A DNA stretch of 64,000 nucleotides from NCBI RefSeq assembly GCF_014204895.1, contig NZ_JACHMF010000001.1, forward strand, positions 6,634,001 to 6,698,000, in the 5' to 3' direction. The DNA is from Paractinoplanes abujensis (GTDB lineage Bacteria > Actinomycetota > Actinomycetes > Mycobacteriales > Micromonosporaceae). The position numbers and the translations under genes were made by a program. Numbering within the stretch: position 1 is the first letter of the stretch; the number at the start of each line of letters is the position of its first letter. The notes beneath the pieces were generated by a model that saw only the letters and a list, made by a program, of their open reading frames with translations, was not told where the DNA came from and did not search any database. Shown here piece after piece: positions 45,277 through 52,834 of the stretch.

Positions 45277-46647
45277 GTGCTGCTCACCCTGACGACCACG
45301 CGCCGGCCGGCCACCGACCTCGGTTACCTGCTGGTCAAGCATCCTGACCGGGTGCACTCGTTCGACGTGCCGACCGGTACGGCGTACGTGATGTACCCCG
45401 AGGCGACCGAGGAGCGCTGCACGGCGGCGCTGCTGCTCGACGTCGACCCGCAGCGATTGCGGGGCCGCCAGGATGCCTTCGAGCTTTCCCAGTTCGTCAA
45501 CGACCGGCCGTACGCCGCCTCCAGCCTGCTCGCGAGCGCGCTGGCCAAGGTGTTCCGCAGCGCGCTGCGCGGCGCCTCCAAGGACCGCCCCGAGCTGGTC
45601 GGCACTCCCCTGCCGCTGCGGATCCGGGTGCCGGTGCTGCGCGGTTCGGCCGAGCTGGCGGCGAAGCTGTTCGAGCCGCTCGGGTGGACCGTCACGGCCA
45701 CGCCGATCCCGCTCGAGCCCGCCCTGGGCGGGGACAGCCGCTACGTCGATCTCGAGCTGAGCGGTGAGGTCACGGTCACCGCGGCCCTCAACCACCTGTA
45801 CGTGCTGCTGCCCGTCCTCGACGACGCCAAGCACTACTGGGTGGCCCCCGACGAGATCGAGAAGCTGCTGCGCTCGGGTGCGGGCTGGCTCGCCGGCCAC
45901 CCCGAGAAGGTGCTGATCGCCCGCCGCTACCTGGCCCACAAGCGGGCTCTGACCACGACGGCCCTGCAGCAGCTGGAGGGCGAGGAGGCCGAGGAGCCGC
46001 CCGCCGAGGAAGATGCGGAACTTCCCGTCGTACGCCGGCAGTCGCTCGCCGAGCAGCGGCGTGAGGCAGTGCTGGCCGCCCTGACCGAGGTCGGCGCCAC
46101 CCGCGTGCTCGACCTCGGCTGCGGTGGCGGCGCGCTGCTCACGGCCCTGCTCAAGGACCGGCGCCTCACCGAGATCGTCGGCACCGACGTGTCGTCCCGC
46201 TCGCTCGAGATCGCGGCCCGCAAGCTGCGCCTCGACCGCCTGCCCGAGCGGCAGCGCGACCGGATCAAGCTGTGGCAGTCCGCGCTGACCTACCGCGACG
46301 ACCGGCTGCGGGGCTACGACGCGGCTGTGCTGATGGAGGTCATCGAGCACATCGACCCGCCGCGGCTGCCCGCGCTGGAGTCGAGCGTGTTCGGGCACGC
46401 GCACCCCGGCACGGTCGTGGTGACCACGCCGAACGTCGAATACAACGTCAACTACGAGGGGCTGACCGGCATGCGGCACTCCGACCACCGCTTCGAGTGG
46501 ACCCGGGCCGAGTTCGCCGCCTGGGCGTCCCGCGTCGCTTCGACGTACGGCTATACGGTCTCGCTGCGTCCCGTCGGTGAACTCGACCCCGCCACCGGCT
46601 CCCCCACCCAGCTCGCCCTCTTCACGACGGAGGTGTCCGCCGCATGA
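45277..46647 (+). CDS. hen1: Hen1, RNA 3'-terminal 2'-O-methyltransferase
   Basis: 456-residue bacterial Hen1. The N-terminal half (LGYLLVKHPDRVHSFDVPTG onward) is the bacterial-specific domain that contacts Pnkp. The C-terminal methyltransferase shows VLDLGCGGGALLTALLKD (SAM) and the metal site in VLMEVIEHIDPPRL with the later His in MRHSDHRFEWTRAEF. Hen1 methylates the 2'-OH of a broken RNA before Pnkp seals it, which protects the repaired junction. The stop overlaps the pnkp start (ATGA). GTG start at 45277. Confidence 0.93.
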   Translation: MLLTLTTTRRPATDLGYLLVKHPDRVHSFDVPTGTAYVMYPEATEERCTAALLLDVDPQRLRGRQDAFELSQFVNDRPYAASSLLASALAKVFRSALRGASKDRPELVGTPLPLRIRVPVLRGSAELAAKLFEPLGWTVTATPIPLEPALGGDSRYVDLELSGEVTVTAALNHLYVLLPVLDDAKHYWVAPDEIEKLLRSGAGWLAGHPEKVLIARRYLAHKRALTTTALQQLEGEEAEEPPAEEDAELPVVRRQSLAEQRREAVLAALTEVGATRVLDLGCGGGALLTALLKDRRLTEIVGTDVSSRSLEIAARKLRLDRLPERQRDRIKLWQSALTYRDDRLRGYDAAVLMEVIEHIDPPRLPALESSVFGHAHPGTVVVTTPNVEYNVNYEGLTGMRHSDHRFEWTRAEFAAWASRVASTYGYTVSLRPVGELDPATGSPTQLALFTTEVSAA

Positions 46648-49133
46648 TCGACATTCCGGAGCTCGCGCTCGTGGCCCTGGTCGGCATCTCCGGCTCGGGC
46701 AAATCCACCTTCGCCCGTACGCACTTCCGGCCGACCCAGGTGTTGTCGTCCGACTACTTCCGAGGGCTGATCGCCGACGACGAGAACGACCAGTCCGCGT
46801 CGGCCGACGCCTTCGACGCGCTGCACTACGTCGCGGGCAAGCGCCTCGCGGCCGGCCGCCTGACCGTGGTCGACGCGACCAACCTGCAGAAGCACGGCCG
46901 CGCCGAGCTGGTGCGGGTGGCCCGCGAGCACGACGTGCTGCCGGTGGCGATCGTCCTCGACGTGCCCGAGGCGCTGGCCTGGGAGCGCACCGAGGCCCGG
47001 GCCGACCGCGACTTCGGTCGCCCGGTGCTCGCCCGCATGCACCGTGACCTGCGACGATCGGTGGGCTCGCTGGCCCGCGAAGGCTTCCGCAAGGTGCACG
47101 TGCTGCGCGGGCCGGAGGCGATCGCGGCGGCCGAGATCCGCTACGAGCGGCTGTTCAACGACAAGCGTGACGTGACCGGGCCGTTCGACATCATCGGCGA
47201 CGTGCACGGCTGCCGGGCCGAGCTGGAGACGTTGCTCGAACGGCTGGGCTACGTGCTGACCCGGGACGGCTCGGGGCGGCCGATCGACGCCGCGCACGAC
47301 TCCCGGACGGCGGTGTTCGTGGGCGACCTGGTCGACCGCGGGCCCGACTCGCCGGGGGTGCTGCGGCTGGTGATGGGCATGGTGGCCAGTGGGAACGCGC
47401 TGTGCGTGCCCGGCAACCACGAGCAGAAGCTGGCCCGCAAGCTCAACGGGCGCAACGTGCAGCTCACCCACGGGCTGCCGGAAACCCTCGAGCAGCTGGC
47501 GGCCGAAGATCCTTCCTTCGTCGAGTCGGTCAAGACGTTCATCGAGGGACTGGTCAGCCACTACGTGCTCGACCGGGGCAACCTCGTGGTGGCCCACGCC
47601 GGGCTCAAGGAGGCGTATCACGGGCGGGCCTCGGGGCGGGTGCGCAGCTTCGCGCTCTACGGCGAGACGACCGGCGAGACCGACGAGTACGGGCTGCCGG
47701 TGCGCTACCCGTGGGCCCGCGACTACCGCGGTTCCGCCGCCGTGGTCTACGGGCACACCCCGACCCCGAAGCCGGAATGGATCAACAACACGATCTGCCT
47801 CGACACCGGATGCGTGTTCGGCGGCTCACTGACGGCCCTGCGCTGGCCGACGCGCGAGCTGGTGTCCGTGCCGGCGGCGCGCGAGTACTACGCGCCCGTG
47901 CGGCCGCTTTTCGCACCCGCACGGCCGGACTCCGAACTGGACATCACCGACGTCACGGGGCGCCGGCACCTCGACTACAAGTACGGCCGGGTCACCGTGC
48001 CCGCCGAGAACTCGGCCGCCGCCCTCGAAGTGATGAGCCGGTTCGCCCTCGACCCGGCCACCCTGGTCTGGCTGCCGCCGACCATGGCGCCGTGCTCGAC
48101 GTCGACGCTCGACGGCTACCTCGAGCACCCGGCGACGGCGTTCGACGACATGCGTACAGCGGGCGTGGCCACGGTCGTGTGCGAGGAGAAGCACATGGGG
48201 TCACGGGCGGTCGTCCGGGTGTCGCGCTCCGGTTCGCCCCAGGACGCGATCTGGACCCGTACGGGAAGGCCGTTCTTCGGACCCGAGCTCGACGAGCCGC
48301 TGCTGGCCCGCGTGCGCGCCGCCTGCGCCGGCCTCTTCGACGAGCTCGGCACCGACTGGCTGCTCATCGACGCCGAACTGCTGCCCTGGTCGGCCAAGGC
48401 GGCCGGGCTGATCCGCGACCGGTACGCCGGGGTGGGCGCGGCCGGACGAGCCGCGCTGCCGGCCGCCCTCGACGTGGTCGAGCAGGTCGCCGCGCGGGGG
48501 CTCGACGTGGCCGGGCTGCGCGACCGGCTGTCGCTGCGGGTGGACGAGATCGACGGCTACTCGGCGGCGTACCGGTCGTACGTGCGGCCCACCGACGGGC
48601 TGGACGGGGTCACGCTGGCCCCGTTCGCGGTGCTGGCCGGGGACGGGATCTCGTACGCGGACCGCGACCACGGGTGGCACCTGGCCCAGGCCGACAAGCT
48701 GGTGGCGGCCGACCCGGGACTCTTCACCCCGACCCGGCGCATGATCGTCGACCTGGCCGACCCGGCCTCGGAGGCGGCCGCGACGCAGTGGTGGCTGGAG
48801 CTGACCGCGACCGGCGGGGAAGGCATGGTGGTCAAGCCGTGGGCCGGGCTCTCCGCTGCAGACCATCGCGGCCGGCTCGTCCAGCCCGGCGTGAAGTGCC
48901 GCGGTCGCGAATATCTGCGGATCATCTACGGCCCCGAATACACCCGGCCCGAGCAGCTCGAACGGCTGCGCCGGCGCAACCTCGGGCGTAAGCGCAACAT
49001 GGCACTGCGTGAACACGGGATGGGTCTGGCCGCGCTCGACCGGCTGGCCGAGGGGGCGCCGCTGTGGCGCATCCACGAGGTGGTCTTCGCGATCCTGGCC
49101 ACCGAATCGGAGCCGGTGGACCCCCGGCTGTGA
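46644..49133 (+). CDS. pnkp: Pnkp, polynucleotide kinase-phosphatase-ligase
   Basis: 829-residue three-domain RNA repair enzyme. The kinase domain has P-loop GISGSGKSTFAR near residue 13. The calcineurin-like 2',3'-phosphatase shows DIIGDVHGCRAELETLL, GDLVDRGPDSPG and CVPGNHEQKLARKL (about 185-265). The ligase-like domain has adenylation lysine in EEKHMGSRAVVR near residue 516. Together with Hen1 it heals and seals RNAs cut by ribotoxins. Length and order match the Clostridium thermocellum-type protein. It directly follows hen1 with a 4-base overlap. Confidence 0.95.
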   Translation: MIDIPELALVALVGISGSGKSTFARTHFRPTQVLSSDYFRGLIADDENDQSASADAFDALHYVAGKRLAAGRLTVVDATNLQKHGRAELVRVAREHDVLPVAIVLDVPEALAWERTEARADRDFGRPVLARMHRDLRRSVGSLAREGFRKVHVLRGPEAIAAAEIRYERLFNDKRDVTGPFDIIGDVHGCRAELETLLERLGYVLTRDGSGRPIDAAHDSRTAVFVGDLVDRGPDSPGVLRLVMGMVASGNALCVPGNHEQKLARKLNGRNVQLTHGLPETLEQLAAEDPSFVESVKTFIEGLVSHYVLDRGNLVVAHAGLKEAYHGRASGRVRSFALYGETTGETDEYGLPVRYPWARDYRGSAAVVYGHTPTPKPEWINNTICLDTGCVFGGSLTALRWPTRELVSVPAAREYYAPVRPLFAPARPDSELDITDVTGRRHLDYKYGRVTVPAENSAAALEVMSRFALDPATLVWLPPTMAPCSTSTLDGYLEHPATAFDDMRTAGVATVVCEEKHMGSRAVVRVSRSGSPQDAIWTRTGRPFFGPELDEPLLARVRAACAGLFDELGTDWLLIDAELLPWSAKAAGLIRDRYAGVGAAGRAALPAALDVVEQVAARGLDVAGLRDRLSLRVDEIDGYSAAYRSYVRPTDGLDGVTLAPFAVLAGDGISYADRDHGWHLAQADKLVAADPGLFTPTRRMIVDLADPASEAAATQWWLELTATGGEGMVVKPWAGLSAADHRGRLVQPGVKCRGREYLRIIYGPEYTRPEQLERLRRRNLGRKRNMALREHGMGLAALDRLAEGAPLWRIHEVVFAILATESEPVDPRL

Positions 49134-49206
49134 TCCTTTCGGTCGGGTCTTCGCTCACAAACGGTTCTCACAAGAATCAGACACGAAAGGCGTAGGAATC
49201 TGGCGG

Positions 49207-49220
49207 TACCCTGACTCCTC
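49207..49220 (+). promoter_or_regulatory. Putative -10 of a leaderless dedA transcript
   Basis: TACCCT at 49207-49212 stands eight bases before the GTG at 49221, and no ribosome site is present. This fits the other leaderless-type starts in the window. Confidence 0.4.
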
Positions 49221-50036
49221 GTGACCCTGCGCGCTCTTGGCGACAACCTCGCCTTCAACCCCATGGATCCGAAGGATCTGCTGCACACCTTCGGCCTCAT
49301 CGGGGTCTGGGTGATCATGTTTGCGGAGACGGGCCTGCTGGTCGGGTTCTTCTTCCCGGGCGACTCGCTGCTGTTCCTGGCCGGCGTCGCCGCCTCCCCG
49401 GTGGCCGATTCGATCTTCGGCGAGGGCACGCAGCTCTCGTTCGTGGGCCTGCTGATCGGCGCCCCGATCTGCGCGATCGTGGGCGCCCAGCTCGGCCACT
49501 GGCTGGGCGCGCGCTACGGCACGCGGATGTTCGACAAACCGGAGTCGAAGCTCTTCAAGAAGGAGTACGTCGAGAAGGCGGAGTACTACTTCGAGAAGTT
49601 CGGCCCGGCCAAGGCCGTGGTGCTGGCCCGCTTCATCCCGATCGTGCGCACGTTCCTCAACCCGGTGGCGGGCACGCTCGGCATGCCGGCCAAGACGTTC
49701 CTCCTGTGGAACATCGTCGGCGCGATCCTCTGGACCGACGGCATCATCATTGTCGGGCGCGTGCTGGCCCAGCAGATCTACGACGCCATCGGCGACCACA
49801 TCGACCGCTACATCCTGCCCGTGGTCGCGCTGATCGTGCTGATCTCCCTGCTCCCGATCATCATCGAGATCCTGCGTGAACGCCGGCACAAGAAGAAGGC
49901 CGGCCCCACCGCGGAGCCCGAGCCGTCCGCCGCGATCGGCGTCGTCGCCGCCGCCAGCATCGCCGGCCTGGTCGAAGCAGCCCGCCACGAAGACGAGGAC
50001 GACGACCACACCCCCCGCTCCCACCGCCGCCACTGA
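49221..50036 (+). CDS. DedA-family membrane protein
   Basis: 271-residue membrane protein of the DedA/SNARE-associated family, thought to act in lipid scrambling or undecaprenyl-phosphate recycling. Typical parts are MFAETGLLVGFFFPGDSLLF, ICAIVGAQLGHWLGARYG and VVLARFIPIVRTFLNPVAG, the last with the conserved Arg and Pro. About five hydrophobic segments are visible. A His/Asp/Arg-rich cytosolic tail ends the protein. GTG start at 49221, apparently leaderless. Confidence 0.9.
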   Translation: MTLRALGDNLAFNPMDPKDLLHTFGLIGVWVIMFAETGLLVGFFFPGDSLLFLAGVAASPVADSIFGEGTQLSFVGLLIGAPICAIVGAQLGHWLGARYGTRMFDKPESKLFKKEYVEKAEYYFEKFGPAKAVVLARFIPIVRTFLNPVAGTLGMPAKTFLLWNIVGAILWTDGIIIVGRVLAQQIYDAIGDHIDRYILPVVALIVLISLLPIIIEILRERRHKKKAGPTAEPEPSAAIGVVAAASIAGLVEAARHEDEDDDHTPRSHRRH

Positions 50037-50054
50037 CCTCGGCAGCCTCCCACC

Positions 50055-50165
50055 CGCACAACGCGCGGCCACCCTCACCGGGCCGGCCACCACCCCACCC
50101 ACGCACAACGCGCGGCCACCCACACCGGGCCGGCCACCACCCCACCCACGCACAACGCCCGGCCA
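50055..50165. repeat. 47-bp tandem repeat, about 2.3 copies
   Basis: Copies begin at 50055, 50102 and 50149, each starting CGCACAACG and containing GGGCCGGCCACCACC. The period (47) is not a multiple of three and the repeat follows the dedA stop, so it is non-coding. The truncated third copy merges into the terminator hairpin. Probably arose by slippage or duplication of a 3' region. Confidence 0.8.
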
Positions 50166-50188
50166 ACCCATGAGGGTGGCCGGGCGTT
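50154..50188 (+). terminator. Hairpin after dedA
   Basis: AACGCCCGGCCA (50154-50165), 11-base loop, TGGCCGGGCGTT (50177-50188), followed by CGTGTTTTG. Twelve perfect pairs and a T-run on the plus strand make this a good intrinsic terminator. Confidence 0.8.
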
Positions 50189-50308
50189 CGTGTTTTGTGG
50201 GCCTGGTGGCCGTTGGTGGGGATGGGCTCGGCGGTCCGGGGGCGGGCCCGGACCGGTTCCGGGCGGCTCGTGCCCGTCGGGGGCGGGGCAGCGAGCGGCC
50301 GGAGTTGA

Positions 50309-50983
50309 TCAGACGGTGACGGCGGTAGAGCCGTGCAGACGGTCGAGGAACTCCTCGGGGCAGTCACGGAGGTTTTCCAGACGGCCCGCCGCAAGCGCAC
50401 GATATGTGAGCTCCGCGGCTTCCTCGAGGTTGCTTGCGCGCTTGTGCGCGATCTCGATCGAGTCGCCCAGCACCACGCATCCGTGCTGGCTCAGCACGAG
50501 ACAATCGGTGCCGTCGGCGGCCATCGCGGCGGTCAGCGCCGCCAGTTCGGTCGTCCCGGGCAACCGGAACGGAACTGTCGAGACCCGGCGCAGGTAGTAC
50601 GCATGGTCGGTGGTGACGATCCGAATGTGCTCACCCAGTGCATCGAGCAGAAGTGCGGTCTGCGGATGCAGGTGGATGACGGCGTTGACGTCGGGGCGGG
50701 CCCGATACAACGCCAGGTGCAGCGCGAGTTCGCTGGTCGGCTCGATCGCGGGCGGCGGCACACTGCCCACCGTCGCGGGCGAGCCGTCCGAGATCCGCAC
50801 GGCGGCGAAGGTGGTCCGGCTCAACCGGCCGAGCCACGAACCGCTGCCGGTGACCCAGATCGCGTCCTCGTCGGGGATGCGAGCGGAAAGGTTTCCACCC
50901 GATCCGGCGACCAGGCCGGCCTGGACCACATCGAAACCCACGAACGCGAGCTGGTCGCGCAGATCGCCGTGAACGTAGTTCAC
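50309..50983 (-). CDS. Class II aldolase/adducin family protein
   Basis: 224-residue zinc-dependent sugar-phosphate aldolase of the fuculose/ribulose-phosphate type. GLVAGSGGNLSARIPDED is the family start, with WVTGSGSWLGRL for phosphate. The metal site is in NAVIHLHPQTALLL (His-x-His) with a further His near SQHGCVVLGDS. Substrate uncertain: fuculose-, rhamnulose- or methylthioribulose-phosphate are possibilities. It stands alone with an ArsR gene upstream on the same strand. Confidence 0.82.
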   Translation of the reverse strand: MNYVHGDLRDQLAFVGFDVVQAGLVAGSGGNLSARIPDEDAIWVTGSGSWLGRLSRTTFAAVRISDGSPATVGSVPPPAIEPTSELALHLALYRARPDVNAVIHLHPQTALLLDALGEHIRIVTTDHAYYLRRVSTVPFRLPGTTELAALTAAMAADGTDCLVLSQHGCVVLGDSIEIAHKRASNLEEAAELTYRALAAGRLENLRDCPEEFLDRLHGSTAVTV

Positions 50984-51095
50984 CCGTTACTCCTGAAGGT
51001 CCCTGGGGGTGGACTGCTGGAGGCGGAGAGGTCTGCTGCCTGGCGTCACGCCCCACGTGATGCCGGTGACGCCAGGCGATACCCCTGCGAAGCGG

Positions 51096-51473
51096 TCAGC
51101 GCGCCTTCTTGGTGGCCCGCTTACGAGGCGGGGTCAACAGGTCCGCGATGGTCGCGATTGCGGTGGGCACCAGGCGGTAGTACGCCCAGACGCCCCTCTT
51201 CTCCCGCTCGAGCAGCCCCGCCTCGGTCAGGATCCGCAGGTGGTGGCTCACCGTGGGCTGCGACAGCCCCAGGGGAGCCGTCAGGTCGCAAACGCACGCC
51301 TCGCCGTCCGTTGCGGACTGAATGAGGCTGAGCAGCCGAAGCCGCGCCGGGTCGGCGAGGGCCTTGAGCACACCCGCCAGACGCTCAGCGTCAGCACGTT
51401 CAATTGGCTCGCCGGCAAGCGGCGAGATCTGAGGCATTGTCATTTCCGCCAACGCAGTTCCCACGATCTCCAT
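51096..51473 (-). CDS. ArsR/SmtB metal-type regulator
   Basis: 125-residue winged-helix repressor. KALADPARLRLLSLIQSATD is followed by GEACVCDLTAPLGLSQPTVS, which has the CxC metal-binding pair of arsenic/antimony sensors within the recognition region. HHLRILTEAGLLEREKRGVW completes the domain. The C-terminus is Lys/Arg-rich. ATG at 51473 follows GGTGGAAGG closely; internal ATGs at 51443 and 51437 are alternatives. No metal transporter or arsenate reductase gene is adjacent. Confidence 0.87.
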   Translation of the reverse strand: MEIVGTALAEMTMPQISPLAGEPIERADAERLAGVLKALADPARLRLLSLIQSATDGEACVCDLTAPLGLSQPTVSHHLRILTEAGLLEREKRGVWAYYRLVPTAIATIADLLTPPRKRATKKAR

Positions 51474-51530
51474 CCTTCCACCAACTGCATCGATTCTCCT
51501 GCATGTGCGCAGGAACGAACCGGCTAACTT

Positions 51531-51926
51531 TCAGGCCGTAAGGCCGACGTCGATCACCGGGTCGGTCGGTCCGGAGTGGCCGGCAACCCGAGCCCCCGAT
51601 CCCACCGATACCGCCGTACCGACTTCGGTCTCTGCCTCCTGCAACGCCTCAGCCGCCGTCTGGTCGCTGCCCTTCCGTGTCGAGGTCTCCCTCCCCGCCC
51701 CGGGAGTGAGACGCCCCACATTGTCAATTCCTCGATCCTTTTCGGATCGCTGATCCGTTTCGCCCGGAGCCCGCACCAGCCCTGACGACGTCCTCGAACG
51801 ACCCTGCGCGATCCCCCGGCCCAGGCGGCCCGGCACCGGAAGTTCACGACCCGATGAAAGCACGGCGCCACGCTGCGCGACGGACAATTCAGTGATGAAT
51901 TTACGCAGGTCGTGGCGTGCTTGCAT
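51531..51926 (-). CDS. Hypothetical basic protein
   Basis: Possible 131-residue protein starting MQARHDLRKFITELSVAQRG. It is polar and probably disordered, with no known motif. The ATG at 51926 has TACGCT six bases upstream, so a leaderless transcript is possible. A longer frame to 52004 looks less coding. I regard it as plausible but unproven; composition is less biased than that of neighbouring genes. Confidence 0.45.
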   Translation of the reverse strand: MQARHDLRKFITELSVAQRGAVLSSGRELPVPGRLGRGIAQGRSRTSSGLVRAPGETDQRSEKDRGIDNVGRLTPGAGRETSTRKGSDQTAAEALQEAETEVGTAVSVGSGARVAGHSGPTDPVIDVGLTA

Positions 51927-52834
51927 GTATCGAGCGTACTGGCTGGAACGAAACTGGAACCTTTCGCCCCGGCGGTGCGGAACGTAACTATTGACGCACA
52001 GCATTGGGTCGATCTAAAAAGAAACCTTACAGATTGCGAAGTCCCTTTCGCCCGTTGCCGTGAACATCGATGCAGCTCAAAGCTCCTATGTCCCGCGTCA
52101 CATGCCCGATCCCCGACAGATCACCCGCTCGGGGCGCTGGGAAGCTCCTGTGAATCGTGGGAGGCGACCTTTACCCAGTCAGCGAAAAACCCCCTCCAAC
52201 TGGCCCCGGCGCGCTATCCGGACAGCCGATTGAGGGACGTCTCCGGAGAAGAAACTTACCCGTTCGGGTGACCCATACCCATCAATATGAGGGGTCACTC
52301 CATCACATTGAGGGGGTAACTGGCCGGTAACAACCGGAGTCCGACGTGACCGGAACTCATCATCGGCCCCGTCGAGGCCCCGGCAGCCTGCCACACGCCT
52401 CACCACCACCCGGCCGCGGGCCCCGCCACGGCAGAGGTACGACCCGCCCGCGGCAGGCCTACCTCCCGGGCTCTTGCCCCAGCAGATCCGTAACCCGTTC
52501 GGCAGCGCCCGCAACCTACGTCCCGCGTTGGACCCACACTGCCCGCGGCCCGACGTGCACCAGGCTCACTACCTACCTCCGCGGCACCTGTCCGCAGCGG
52601 ACCCACCTGATGCTGGTGGCAGCCCCGGATCTCGGGTCGGCGCCGCCCCGCCCGCCACCGCCCAGGACTTCAGGCGGCAACCGGGTCTGGCGCCAGTGCC
52701 TGCCGCTCCGTATCCGCGCAGGTCGGGCTCCACGACCCCGACACTGTCGGATCCGCGGCGCCCGAGCAGTGCTGGTCCGGGCAAAGGGCCTTCGGCGACG
52801 TGCCGGGCCGGGCAGGTGGCTAGCTGGGCCGCAC
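51927..52834. other. Gene-poor 0.9 kb region
   Basis: No confident gene. The first 400 bases are AT-richer than the genome and include imperfect direct repeats near 52285-52320 (ATGAGGGGTCAC / TTGAGGGGGTAAC). From about 52440 to 52810 the plus strand holds an open Pro-rich frame (PGLLPQQIRNPFGSARN...) with GC-rich third positions, but it lacks a supported start and runs into antisense of the next gene. It could be a gene remnant. I recognise no RNA gene or riboswitch. Confidence 0.4.

Noticed and set aside
52060..52330. Possible riboswitch or structured RNA in the AT-richer gap
   Set aside because: I compared it by eye with what I remember of the c-di-AMP and cobalamin motifs and found no match; no suitable downstream gene follows on that strand.
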